This document shows, piece by piece, positions 1 to 8,155 of a stretch of DNA of 54,503 nucleotides. Numbering within the stretch: the first letter of the stretch is position 1; each line of letters starts with the position of its first letter. Origin of the DNA: Methanocella_A sp964548585 (GTDB lineage Archaea > Halobacteriota > Methanocellia > Methanocellales > Methanocellaceae); NCBI GenBank assembly GCA_964548585.1, contig CAZJRS010000012.1, positions 1-54,503 on the forward strand. The letters run 5' to 3'. The notes under the pieces are model-generated. The model saw nothing but the letters and a program-made list of their open reading frames with translations, was not told where the DNA came from and made no database searches. Position numbers and translations under genes: made by a program.

Positions 1-140
1 CTGAAGCGTGCATGGGGCCAAAGGCCAGAAAAACCCTACGCCGACCGCATTACCCCCACGGTATCAGGGCTACGGTGTAAGTTTCGCGGTTGCCGGAGGT
101 TTTCAGGGCTTGTCCCGCCTCAGCAGGCGTCGACTCGCAT
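1..140 (-). mobile_element. Possible 5' end of a group II intron, cut by the window edge
   Basis: This stretch is GC-rich and structured, unlike the AT-rich sequence that starts abruptly at about position 141. On the minus strand it begins ATGCGAGTCGACG, followed by GAGGCGGGACAAGCCC and CTGAAAACCTCCGGC. That resembles the domain I start of bacterial-type group II introns (consensus GUGYG, then a GGGacaAGCCC element). It also holds a GGCC-AAA-GGCC hairpin at 18-28. No reverse transcriptase is visible, because the element would continue beyond the window. The first base is A where introns usually have G. An unrelated structured RNA is possible. The identification rests on resemblance only. Confidence 0.3.
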
Positions 141-244
141 GAAAAACAATTTTCACTAATTGAACTCTCTATTTTTATTACCCATTCATCTCCACTATCC
201 TAAGAAAAACATCAAATAGCATAAGCGCTTATTTTCAATGAATC

Positions 245-901
245 ATGGCGCTGGACATCTTTGAAATCAAGCTGAACAAGCGACAGGAAAAGAAGGTGCT
301 GGAGATCGCCAGCAAGCAAGGCCACTTTTCTGTATATTTAAACAAGGAGGACAAGCTCCGGATTTCCTCCGAGAAAGAGAAACCCAAGAAAGGCGAGACC
401 CATGCTGTCACAGTAGATGCCAGCAACCACTATTATGAATGGCTGCTCGGCTGGCTGGGTCAGCAGGGCATCGTGCCTTCAGAAGAACTCATGGGCGAGA
501 TCGAAGGGCTGGTTATGGCCGAGAAAGCTGTCGAGGACGAAGAGCTTTCCCGGTCGATCGAAACGCTGGACTCGGTCACCGCTGACGCGAGGGAACGGCT
601 GAGGAAACGCCTGGATGAAGAGATGCGGTCCGAGATCACTGCGAAGCAGAAGAACGATTTCCGGTGCGTGATTAAGCGCCTTGATGCCCGGGATTATAAG
701 GCTGACTACATAGCTATGTGGACCACCCGCACGTTCGGGCCAGAAGACGGCCTGGCTTACGTTGCCAGCATTAATGGGGTAGAGGATCGCTTTGGGTCCA
801 GCGTCATCCGAAGTCGCGTCTACGGCCGGATCTTCCTCGACGAGGCTAAACCGATCAAGGCGGGCAAGAGCCTGAAGTGGATCAGGCTGAGTCCGCCCTA
901 G
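245..901 (+). CDS. Hypothetical soluble protein upstream of comB
   Basis: This is a 218-residue protein that I do not recognise. It has no signal peptide or membrane segment. The middle (about residues 85-140) is rich in Glu, Lys and Arg and looks helical, perhaps coiled coil. The C-terminal third has a more globular composition (WTTRTFGPEDG, then IRSRVYGRIFLDEAKP). The ATG at 245 is the first start; a perfect 12-bp palindrome ATAAGCGCTTAT lies 12 bp before it at 221-232 and could be an operator. The gene ends 19 bp before comB on the same strand, so the two may be cotranscribed. That hints at, but does not prove, a link with coenzyme M synthesis. Codon use looks like that of its neighbours. 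Confidence 0.75.
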   Translation: MALDIFEIKLNKRQEKKVLEIASKQGHFSVYLNKEDKLRISSEKEKPKKGETHAVTVDASNHYYEWLLGWLGQQGIVPSEELMGEIEGLVMAEKAVEDEELSRSIETLDSVTADARERLRKRLDEEMRSEITAKQKNDFRCVIKRLDARDYKADYIAMWTTRTFGPEDGLAYVASINGVEDRFGSSVIRSRVYGRIFLDEAKPIKAGKSLKWIRLSPP

Positions 902-920
902 CTTTTCGAGACCTATTCCT

Positions 921-1613
921 ATGAGACATTACGTAGGGCCAGAAGGTAAAGCAGAATTTTTAAAGACCGATGGCGATTTACCGCTCATCGTCGACGTACT
1001 CAGAGCCTCTTCCACGATCATAGCCGCACTTGCCAGAGGGGCTGAACAAGTGATTCCGGTAGAAGACGAGGCAGAAGCCCTCCGGCTCGGCAAAGCACTC
1101 AACGCAGTCACGATCGGAGAGCGTCACGGCATCAAGATCGAAGGCTTTGACCATGGAAACTCGCCCACCGAGATGCTCGGACTCGATCTCAATGGTAAGA
1201 CCGTCGTGATCACCACCACCAACGGCACCCGGGTCATGGTCGAAGGAGGCATCATCGCCAGCACCCTCAACGCAGGCGTGGTGGCAGACAGGATCCGGTC
1301 GAAGCCGCATGCCTACCTTCTCGCCTCAGGCGCCCCGCTCAAATCCGACGAAGACCGGTGCGCTGCCTGCCTCATTGAGCTGATTGCTTCTATAATCGCG
1401 GATGGGAAAGACGTCGAAGCCGCCGTAAAGTCAGCATCATCATCCCCCGAGGGTATTGCTACTCTGGACGGGATCATGATGTCAGCCTCGGGCCAGAAGC
1501 TTACTGCATATGGGTACGGGCAGGATGTAGAAATGATCTGCACGGCCATCAATGCATACCCGATACTACCGGTTTATCGCAAGGGTGCTATACGGCTCGA
1601 ATCGCTGAAATGA
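921..1613 (+). CDS. comB: 2-phosphosulfolactate phosphatase
   Basis: ComB hydrolyses 2-phosphosulfolactate to sulfolactate, the second step of coenzyme M synthesis from phosphoenolpyruvate and sulfite, in the cytoplasm. The 230-residue length is normal for the family. Conserved motifs are visible in order: DVLRAS at 25-30, GERHG at 66-70, GNSP at 79-82 and TTTNGT at 98-103. These are the acidic and small-residue loops of the Mg2+-dependent ComB fold. Start ATG at 921 has only a weak GAG upstream. It follows the hypothetical gene by 19 bp. No other com gene is in the window. CoM is needed by methyl-CoM reductase and is half of the heterodisulfide reduced by the Hdr complex encoded further right. 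Confidence 0.92.
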   Translation: MRHYVGPEGKAEFLKTDGDLPLIVDVLRASSTIIAALARGAEQVIPVEDEAEALRLGKALNAVTIGERHGIKIEGFDHGNSPTEMLGLDLNGKTVVITTTNGTRVMVEGGIIASTLNAGVVADRIRSKPHAYLLASGAPLKSDEDRCAACLIELIASIIADGKDVEAAVKSASSSPEGIATLDGIMMSASGQKLTAYGYGQDVEMICTAINAYPILPVYRKGAIRLESLK

Positions 1614-1826
1614 TACTGGTTTGCCGGTCATGGGGCCATCTTGAGGTCTTGTTTGTGTCTTTGTGCTACCCCACCGGAACCCAAAGCAACCTCCAAATAA
1701 GCCCCCATTATTATCAGGATTTTTAAGGCGAGCAATTGCCTTGGCCACTACTTTTCTCTCCCGGCTTCAGCCCGGCAAAAATGATATTAGTGTTAGCTGC
1801 ATTTATCATTTAGAGCTGATTCGCGT

Positions 1827-2849
1827 ATGGGTGTCGATTTAGGCGATCTGGTGGAGCCGAGGGAGATCGAGCTGAAAGAATTAAATAGCCGTACTGTGGC
1901 TGTCGACGCGTTTAACACGATCTACCAGTTTCTTAGTATCATCCGCCAGCAGGACGGCGCCCCACTTGCCGATGACCGTGGCAACGTGACTTCTCACTTA
2001 TCGGGCATCATCTACCGGGTGACGAACCTGATCGAAGAAGGCGTAAAGCCGGTCTTCGTATTTGACGGCAAGCCTCCGTCCTTCAAGGCGGAGACGATCA
2101 GGGCCCGGGCTGAGGTCAGAGAGGCTGCCAGGCAGATGTATGAGGCGGCGAAGGCGGCGGGCAGCGCGGAAGCTTCCCGGTATGCCCAGGCTTCCACCAG
2201 CATCAACCGGCAGATCGTGGATGACTCTAAGCAACTGCTGGGCTATATGGGCATTCCCTACCTGGTCGCGCCCTCTGAGGGAGAAGCGCAAGCCGCCCAC
2301 ATGGTTTTAAAGGGAACAGCTGACTATGTGGGTTCCCAGGACTACGATTCATTGTTATTCGGAGCGCCTCGGGTTGTGCGGAACATCGCAATAACCGGCA
2401 AACGCAAGGTGCCCCGTAAAAATATTTACATGGATGTCAAGCCGGAGATCATCGAGCTGCCGGACGTGCTTTCAGCCCTGGGTCTCAGCCGGGAAGAGCT
2501 GATTGACATGGCTATTCTCATCGGCACGGATTATAATCCCGGTATCTTCAAAGTGGGACCTAAAACTGCCTACAAACTTGTCAAGAAGCACGGGGATGAT
2601 ATGCCCGCCATTCTGGGAGAACTGGAGCAGGACATCGAGAACTGGCCTGCCATCAAAGAGTTCTTCCTGCACCCGGAAGTCACCGATCAGTACCAGGTGA
2701 AGTGGGGCAAGCCCGAGCCGGAGAAAATCAGGCAGTTCCTGTGTGATGAGCACAGCTTCTCCGTGGACCGAGTCGACAAAGTGCTGGAGCGGCTGACGAC
2801 CGCCGTGTCCGAGACGACTAAGCAGAAGACGCTGTCTTCGTGGTTTTAA
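1827..2849 (+). CDS. fen: Flap endonuclease 1
   Basis: FEN1 removes 5' flaps during Okazaki-fragment maturation and long-patch base excision repair. The 340-residue protein has the XPG-N and XPG-I regions with the two-metal acidic residues visible: D27 (VDAFN), D80 (FDGK), E151 and E153 (EGEA), D172 and D174 (QDYDS), D235 (GTDYNPG). The last eight residues, QKTLSSWF, are a PCNA-interacting PIP box, as in other archaeal FEN1 proteins. An AT-rich TATA-like element (tttatca, about 1802-1808) lies about 25 nt before the ATG, so the mRNA is probably leaderless. The gene stands alone and meets the convergent histidine kinase gene 30 bp beyond its stop. Confidence 0.96.
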   Translation: MGVDLGDLVEPREIELKELNSRTVAVDAFNTIYQFLSIIRQQDGAPLADDRGNVTSHLSGIIYRVTNLIEEGVKPVFVFDGKPPSFKAETIRARAEVREAARQMYEAAKAAGSAEASRYAQASTSINRQIVDDSKQLLGYMGIPYLVAPSEGEAQAAHMVLKGTADYVGSQDYDSLLFGAPRVVRNIAITGKRKVPRKNIYMDVKPEIIELPDVLSALGLSREELIDMAILIGTDYNPGIFKVGPKTAYKLVKKHGDDMPAILGELEQDIENWPAIKEFFLHPEVTDQYQVKWGKPEPEKIRQFLCDEHSFSVDRVDKVLERLTTAVSETTKQKTLSSWF

Positions 2850-2879
2850 AAAACGTGCCGGTCATCAGGGTCGTCAGTC

Positions 2880-4784
2880 TTAGTTATCGGCGGTATCAGC
2901 CGCCGGAATCACGACTACGAACCTGGTTCCTTTCATGTAATCTCCGGGCACGCGGTCTTCTGCCCAGACCTTGCCCCTGAAATCTTCGACCAGCGTCCTG
3001 ACCAGGTATAGGCCTAGACCTTTTCCGCCTGCTTTGGTCCTGCCTCGCTCAAATCTGGCAAACAGTTTTACTTTGAGGTCATCAGGTATGCCGGGGCCGT
3101 CGTCTTCTACCAGTACCTTGTAATTTTCCTTCCCTTCTTCGGTCATCTGCTCTAGCCGGATGTTGATTGTCAAAGGCTTGAGTGGGTCGGAGTGCTTGAT
3201 GGCGTTGCCGATGAGATTGGAGAAAACGTCTTTGATGAGGTCGTTCGCGATAACGTAGCACTGGGGGATTGGTGTAAAACTGATGTTTACTTTCCGGCCG
3301 GGAATCTCTGAGTACTCGACGGCAACATCTTTTATCAACTCACATAGATCCGTAGTTCTTAGTTTCAGGTCGCCTTCGCGCACATGCTTCAGCTTTCGTA
3401 CGTTATCGATTAGCCTGGAGCTGTTTCTGATTGTCTCTAGGGGCTTTTCCAGGAATTCACGCTCTTCTTTATTCAAGGGGAACGTTTCGAGGGCCATCTC
3501 CAGAAATCCTAGGGCAATATGGTTCATGTTGTTGATGTCGTGGCTCATCAGGTCCATGTAAAATTCTGTTTGTGCTCTGGCATCTGCCAGGTCTGTTTCC
3601 CATTGTTTGCGCTCCGTTATATCCTGGCATATTCCGAGCATTTTTGCTGGCTTGCTCTCTTCGAAGATCGTGTCTCCCTCGCATTCCACAAACCTTCGCT
3701 CACCATCAGGCCGCTTGATCCAGTAAGCCTCATGATAATGCTCCCCATTTGCCAGCGAGTCCTTAACCGATTGGTCCACCCTTTCCTTTTCCTCCGGGAC
3801 TACAAAATCTAAAAATTTCTGGTAGGTGGGTACAAAATTGTCTGAAATGCCCAACATCCTGCATATCTCGCTTGTCCATCGTAGTTCATGTTTATGGAAA
3901 TCCCATACCCATGTACCGATGTGGCCGTTTTTTTGTGCCAGTGCCATGTTGGCCTGGACTTCCTGGAGCGCGTTCTCAGCTTGCTTGCATTCAGTGATGT
4001 CACTCACCACCGGAACCATGTAATCAGGTTTTCCCTCCGGTGTTTTAACGAGGGCTACAGTCAGGTTCGCATATATGACCGAGCCGTCCATGCGGATGTA
4101 ACGCTTCTCAATGGAGTACGAATCCATTTCTCCCGATAATAGCCGGACAACCATGGTCATGCTCCGTTCAATATCGTCGGGATGGGTAATGCTCATGAAT
4201 GTCTTTCCGAGTAGCTCATCCCTGGTATAACCTACGATATCGCACATTTTTTGGTTTACTTCGATGAACGTGCCATCCGGCCGTACCCGGCCTATGCCTA
4301 CGGCTGAATGCTCGAAAATGGCTCGATACTTTTTCTCGCTTTCTCGCAGCGCTTTTTTGGACAGGATCTGTCTGGTGATATCCCTTGCGATCCATGATAC
4401 GCCGATGATCCTGCCGTCATCGCCAAAGATCGGGGATGCGGTCATTGATACGATTATCCTGGAGCCGTCTTTTCTGAGGCGTATAGTCTCATAATGCTCG
4501 ATGCGTTTGCCTTCTCTTATTGTTTTTAATATCCTGTCCAGTTCCCCGGTACTTACCGGAGGTATTAAAAAAGATACACATCGTCCTATCGCTTCCTTTG
4601 TAGAATAGCCATAAAGTTCCCTTGCTCCTCTATTCCAGTCGGTTATGATCCCATCAAGTGTCATCGCTAATATTGCATCAGAGGATGCTTCGCAAATTGC
4701 CGCAAGGCGGTATAAACTTTCATTTTCTTCATACTCTATTGTACTTCTCTCACGATCGTAGTGCTGAATTGGATATCCCCCCAC
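2880..4784 (-). CDS. Cytoplasmic PAS-domain sensor histidine kinase
   Basis: This 634-residue protein has no membrane segment. Three PAS/PAC modules occupy about residues 24-140, 147-265 and 275-395. They are followed by a dimerisation/phosphoacceptor region with MSHDINNM at 413-420 (phosphorylated His 415) and a GHKL ATPase domain with N-box (LIGNAIKH), DDGPGIPD and GKGLGLYLV. It should autophosphorylate in response to a cytoplasmic signal such as redox state or a small ligand bound by the PAS domains. No response regulator is next to it. The start is uncertain: the GTG at 4784 sits directly against an AGGAGG, which is too close, so an in-frame alternative start a few codons downstream is possible. 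Such stand-alone PAS kinases are common in methanogens. Confidence 0.9.
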   Translation of the reverse strand: MGGYPIQHYDRERSTIEYEENESLYRLAAICEASSDAILAMTLDGIITDWNRGARELYGYSTKEAIGRCVSFLIPPVSTGELDRILKTIREGKRIEHYETIRLRKDGSRIIVSMTASPIFGDDGRIIGVSWIARDITRQILSKKALRESEKKYRAIFEHSAVGIGRVRPDGTFIEVNQKMCDIVGYTRDELLGKTFMSITHPDDIERSMTMVVRLLSGEMDSYSIEKRYIRMDGSVIYANLTVALVKTPEGKPDYMVPVVSDITECKQAENALQEVQANMALAQKNGHIGTWVWDFHKHELRWTSEICRMLGISDNFVPTYQKFLDFVVPEEKERVDQSVKDSLANGEHYHEAYWIKRPDGERRFVECEGDTIFEESKPAKMLGICQDITERKQWETDLADARAQTEFYMDLMSHDINNMNHIALGFLEMALETFPLNKEEREFLEKPLETIRNSSRLIDNVRKLKHVREGDLKLRTTDLCELIKDVAVEYSEIPGRKVNISFTPIPQCYVIANDLIKDVFSNLIGNAIKHSDPLKPLTINIRLEQMTEEGKENYKVLVEDDGPGIPDDLKVKLFARFERGRTKAGGKGLGLYLVRTLVEDFRGKVWAEDRVPGDYMKGTRFVVVIPAADTADN

Positions 4785-5043
4785 CTCCTGCTGCTAATGC
4801 TGAAACGATATTTCCGGCATTATAGATAATTCGACTATTATGAATAATAATATGCTTATAATAAAAATTATAATAGACTTGTTTGGCCTTATCTCGTATT
4901 GTCGGGATGATTATATGGCTTAATGTCCGGGAAATGATCTAACCAGTTCTCACCCGTGACCGTGGCCCGTCGCTATTCCCTGAATTCACAAAGGCTTTAT
5001 CGTATAACGCCGTTAACTTTCTATTATATTAAGGTGTATTTTC

Positions 5044-5721
5044 ATGAGCACTTATGAGGAACTTTCATCGAAGCTTAAGTCGATATTGGTACTGAAGGGT
5101 TCGCCTGTAGCCGTCAAGCTGGCCCGGACAAAAGAGGAGATTCCGGCAGGCATGCCAGAGCTGGCTGAGAAAGCACGACACTGTGAAATGGTCCAGAAAG
5201 CGAAGAACGGGGAGGCGTTCTTTGCACCGAAAGAAAAGCACGCGTGTGCCGGCGGCGCCAGTGCGCTTGGCATCATGGAGGTACCTGGCAATATCGAGAA
5301 CGGCGATTTCTACTTTAGCCTGGGCCGGTTCAGCACCCGTAATGCTGCGAAGCGTACTGTGGACGATGTACCCAGGTTAGACGAGCACTGTTTTGCTACT
5401 TTGTACGCGCCGCTGGAGAAAGCCACATTCCAGCCGGACGTGGTCGTCATCATCGGCAACCCTAAACAACTCCTTCGTATCGCTCAGTCTAACATCTACA
5501 ATACCGGCGGCCGTAACTACATCGATTTCTCAGGCATACAATCGATCTGCTCTGATGCCGTAGCCGAGCCAATCCTGACCGGCGAAATCTGTGCCACCTT
5601 CGGGTGTAACGGTTCCCGCAAGAACGCGAAGATCGAAGATGATGAACTCATCGCCGGCATCCCGGTAGAGAAGCTTGAAGTGACTGTGGCAGCGCTGGAA
5701 AAAGTAGCTGCTGCGAAGTAA
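5044..5721 (+). CDS. DUF169 family protein
   Basis: This 225-residue cytoplasmic protein has the DUF169 pattern: an N-terminal SPVAVKL segment, an ARHCEMVQKA segment, a conserved HACAGGASALG around residues 60-70, and a C-terminal Gly/Cys loop (GEICATFGCNGSR). The paired Cys residues suggest metal or redox chemistry, but the family has no assigned reaction, although members often occur in methanogens and anaerobes. A ribosome-binding AAGGTG sits about 8 nt before the ATG. It is probably monocistronic: 259 bp of AT-rich spacer lies upstream and the next gene follows after 117 bp with a T-rich stretch between (5722-5760). Confidence 0.85.
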   Translation: MSTYEELSSKLKSILVLKGSPVAVKLARTKEEIPAGMPELAEKARHCEMVQKAKNGEAFFAPKEKHACAGGASALGIMEVPGNIENGDFYFSLGRFSTRNAAKRTVDDVPRLDEHCFATLYAPLEKATFQPDVVVIIGNPKQLLRIAQSNIYNTGGRNYIDFSGIQSICSDAVAEPILTGEICATFGCNGSRKNAKIEDDELIAGIPVEKLEVTVAALEKVAAAK

Positions 5722-5838
5722 CTATTTTTAATCCGAAAATTTCTTTTTTTCAGATCATGTAACTGTTATCTGCTAGCAAGGACTTGCTCACTTATGTTTT
5801 TATATGACTTATCCCATTTATTATCAGGGTAGTTTTAT

Positions 5839-6840
5839 TTGAAATCAAAGAATCAGCCGTCGATCATTTTCCTGCGTGTTCTTCTTTCGGCTATGATTGG
5901 TCTGATGTGCGCATTGTTCGCGGTCATTGCGTCAAACATCGTATTTATCCTGTGGGATAGTCTCGTCGGATTACCTGATGCCGGTTCTGCCGGTAATATG
6001 ATCTTTGACTTGCAGCGCCTTGCCCTGTTCCTGGTGTTTGCTGCCATGGCTGGCGTTCTATCGACCCTGAATCTTAATAAAACGATCAAGGATGTCCTGG
6101 TGTCGGGTGGTATTGCCGGAGCATCGCTGGCTATATTGCTATTCCTCCCCCTGGTACTGTTAGTTCAAAATCCGAGCGGGATCTATGATAAGTTGTTTAC
6201 TTCTCTGCCTCCCTACTTGCTATCGTCTAACGTGCAAGATTATTCCGGCACTTTTCAGCAAAATCTCAACCTCGTCGCTGCCCATACATGGCTGGCGATG
6301 CTGCTTATGTTCCTCGGGGCTACGGTCATTGCAGCGGGTGTAGCTTCTCGTTTACCGTATGCTAACAAGGGTAAAGTTCCGAAAAAATTCCGCATGCATG
6401 CAATCGCTGTAACGGGACTTGCTCTGGTTGTTATGGTTATACCAGTCATCGCTGCTGCAGCAGGCATAGGCGCAGGTGTCATTTCACATCCCACGGCTAT
6501 CAACTATGCCGCTATCCTGTCTGTAAACGAGAGTGTAAACGATTCTGTAGCAGGCGGGGGCAACAATGTCCTTGACTTAACCGTATTAAAAAGTCCCGGT
6601 GGCAAGTATATCGAATCCGGCCGGCCGTTTACGGTTCTTATCAATGGCAAGGATGCGACAAATCAGTCCATTGCTACTGTTAATGGCATTCCGGTAACAA
6701 TCGATCCGTCAGGCGGTATTGTTTATGAGGAAGGTTCCAGGCTGAAAATCAGGAACCTGAAGTCATCGGATACCGTGGAAATTATCGCAAATTATCGAGA
6801 TGGGGTTAATATGACCCTTACGTTTAAAAGTAGCTCTTGA
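5839..6840 (+). CDS. Hypothetical membrane protein
   Basis: This is a 333-residue protein of unknown function. About five hydrophobic helices are visible in the first 220 residues (roughly 8-34, 53-75, 88-112, 150-174 and 192-218). They are followed by a soluble C-terminal domain of about 110 residues with short beta-like segments (PFTVLINGK, IPVTIDPSGG), perhaps an Ig-like fold. TTG at 5839 is the chosen start: AGGGTAG lies about 7 nt upstream and no in-frame ATG precedes the first helix. The last 17 bp overlap the 3' end of the convergent neighbour, so both stop codons lie inside the other gene. I can assign no function. Confidence 0.75.
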   Translation: MKSKNQPSIIFLRVLLSAMIGLMCALFAVIASNIVFILWDSLVGLPDAGSAGNMIFDLQRLALFLVFAAMAGVLSTLNLNKTIKDVLVSGGIAGASLAILLFLPLVLLVQNPSGIYDKLFTSLPPYLLSSNVQDYSGTFQQNLNLVAAHTWLAMLLMFLGATVIAAGVASRLPYANKGKVPKKFRMHAIAVTGLALVVMVIPVIAAAAGIGAGVISHPTAINYAAILSVNESVNDSVAGGGNNVLDLTVLKSPGGKYIESGRPFTVLINGKDATNQSIATVNGIPVTIDPSGGIVYEEGSRLKIRNLKSSDTVEIIANYRDGVNMTLTFKSSS

Positions 6841-7585
6841 TGAACCCTATGATCTCACTATACAGCATGATGTGGTCGTCGTCATCATAAGGCATCTCAC
6901 GAGAGTCCACTTCAAGAGTGATCAAGCCCTTATATTTGTACTCTTTAAGCCGTGAAAGAAACATGCCAAGGGGTAGCAGGCCAAAGCCCGGGAAGATGTG
7001 GCCTTTCGAAGCATGGCCTCCATAGTCGCTGAAGTGTACATTCTTGATGCGGGGAATCAGCATGTCGCACGACAGTAGAATGTCCATGCCAGAAGCAGCG
7101 CATTCTGAAATATCTAAATTCACCGAGACATCGTGTTCATATACGAAATCTCTCAGGCTCTTGATGTTGAAGAGCGGTTTGCTGATGGCAGAGTTAACAT
7201 GTTCTGTATTTTCTACTGCAATCTTATGATTACCGAATTTTTTACCGTATTTGGTGATCTGATCAACAAATATTTTTTTCAACGGCCAGCGTAATAAGGA
7301 TGCTTTCGGAGTCTTGAACACCACAATATCTGGCTTGATCTCTTCGATTACATCCTGATCTGTCGTGGAATCGAATAAGTAATAGTATAATGGGCTCTGG
7401 GCTAGCAGGCTTCTTATCGGAAGGCCATGCTCAAGAGACAGCAGATGCATGCGTTCGTGGTCAGTTCCCATGGAGCGAATGTCGGTTTCGATGCCATCAA
7501 AGCCCGATCGTTCTGCGATGTCGAAGGCTCGGATATAGTCTTTGAACCTTCCTCCGGGTCGCAATTGAAAAAGCACATCGGGCAT
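6824..7585 (-). CDS. Xylose-isomerase-like TIM barrel protein (sugar phosphate isomerase/epimerase family)
   Basis: This 253-residue protein has the AP-endonuclease-2/xylose isomerase-like barrel pattern. FDGIETDIRS forms an early strand, IAVENTEH and VNLDISECA carry the metal-site acidic residues, and KNVHFSDYGG, a histidine-bearing HIFPGFGLLPL and ITLEVDSRE close the barrel. The metal ligands (E, D, H, E) appear to be kept, so it is probably an active metal-dependent isomerase, epimerase or lyase; the substrate is unknown. A TATA-like ttaatata at 7606-7613 is about 26 nt before the ATG, which points to a leaderless mRNA. Its 3' end overlaps the convergent membrane-protein gene by 17 bp. Confidence 0.8.
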   Translation of the reverse strand: MPDVLFQLRPGGRFKDYIRAFDIAERSGFDGIETDIRSMGTDHERMHLLSLEHGLPIRSLLAQSPLYYYLFDSTTDQDVIEEIKPDIVVFKTPKASLLRWPLKKIFVDQITKYGKKFGNHKIAVENTEHVNSAISKPLFNIKSLRDFVYEHDVSVNLDISECAASGMDILLSCDMLIPRIKNVHFSDYGGHASKGHIFPGFGLLPLGMFLSRLKEYKYKGLITLEVDSREMPYDDDDHIMLYSEIIGFIKSYF

Positions 7586-7632
7586 ATGGCGTGGTATGCC
7601 TGATCTTAATATAGCCGCTGCGCTGGGAAAAA

Positions 7633-8094
7633 TTACATATTATAGTATTTTTCCGTGATTTGGAGATTTACGTCGCCCTTCATCACGTAAACCTTGGAGG
7701 AAGCGTCGTGATGCAGTATCTCTCGCTCGACCCTGTAGCTATTATCCCGTAGCACGTCGCCGATCGGGGTGATCTGCTCTCGCATGATCTTTATGAACTT
7801 CACCGGGTTGTCCTCAACGCTCATCTCCACAATTGAGTGGACGATTACTTTGTCGGCCATGATAAACTCGGATATGCGGAAGATTTTCCCGTTTTTCTCT
7901 TCCTGTCCGATTACTTTGAACTCTACGTTAGCATAGTTATCAGTCAGATAGCGTGTAGTGGATAATGTAGAGTTGAGTAGCACGTTATACCATGGCATGA
8001 TGTTATCCTCGGAAAAACGATCGGAAGAATAAATAGAGTCGAACATCTCTCTTTGCGATGTACGATCCATCCCGATGAGAGATGTTCGCCACAT
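7633..8094 (-). CDS. Small protein, possibly chorismate-lyase-like (DUF98)
   Basis: This is a 153-residue soluble protein. The order of segments (PWYNVLLNSTLSTTRYL, then VIVHSIVEM, then REQITPIGDVLRDNSYRVEREI) recalls archaeal DUF98 proteins with the chorismate lyase/UTRA fold, but key residues cannot be confirmed by eye. A TATA box (ttatatatc, 8118-8126 on the plus strand) is centred about 26 nt before the ATG at 8094, favouring a leaderless start there; the ATG at 8070 (MDRTSQ) is the alternative. The 11-mer AGAGATGTTCG occurs at 8078-8088 and 8102-8112 around the transcription start, with an inverted copy at 8040-8050, a likely regulator site. The stop is 47 bp before the neighbouring isomerase-like gene on the same strand. 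Confidence 0.6.
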   Translation of the reverse strand: MWRTSLIGMDRTSQREMFDSIYSSDRFSEDNIMPWYNVLLNSTLSTTRYLTDNYANVEFKVIGQEEKNGKIFRISEFIMADKVIVHSIVEMSVEDNPVKFIKIMREQITPIGDVLRDNSYRVEREILHHDASSKVYVMKGDVNLQITEKYYNM

Positions 8095-8126
8095 CTCAAG
8101 AAGAGATGTTCGATGTGTTATATATC
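8078..8126 (-). promoter_or_regulatory. TATA box with two direct 11-bp operator-like repeats
   Basis: The minus-strand TATA box lies at 8118-8126. AGAGATGTTCG (plus strand) occurs at 8102-8112, between the TATA box and the predicted transcription start near 8096, and again at 8078-8088 just downstream. An inverted copy lies at 8040-8050 inside the gene. A protein bound here would block the polymerase, so repression is the simplest reading. Confidence 0.45.
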
Positions 8127-8155
8127 TTTTTTGGATTCCGGCATGCCTTGCGGGC

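Noticed and set aside
1..140. RNase P RNA, SRP RNA or tRNA at the left edge
   Set aside because: The conserved cores I know for RNase P and SRP RNA are not present and no T-loop sequence is found.
2850..2879. Terminator hairpin between fen1 and the kinase gene
   Set aside because: No stem or T-run could be found in the 30 bp.
5774..5784. A fourth dispersed-repeat copy (GCAAGGACTTG)
   Set aside because: Only the last 11 bases resemble the 44-bp repeat; the rest does not align.
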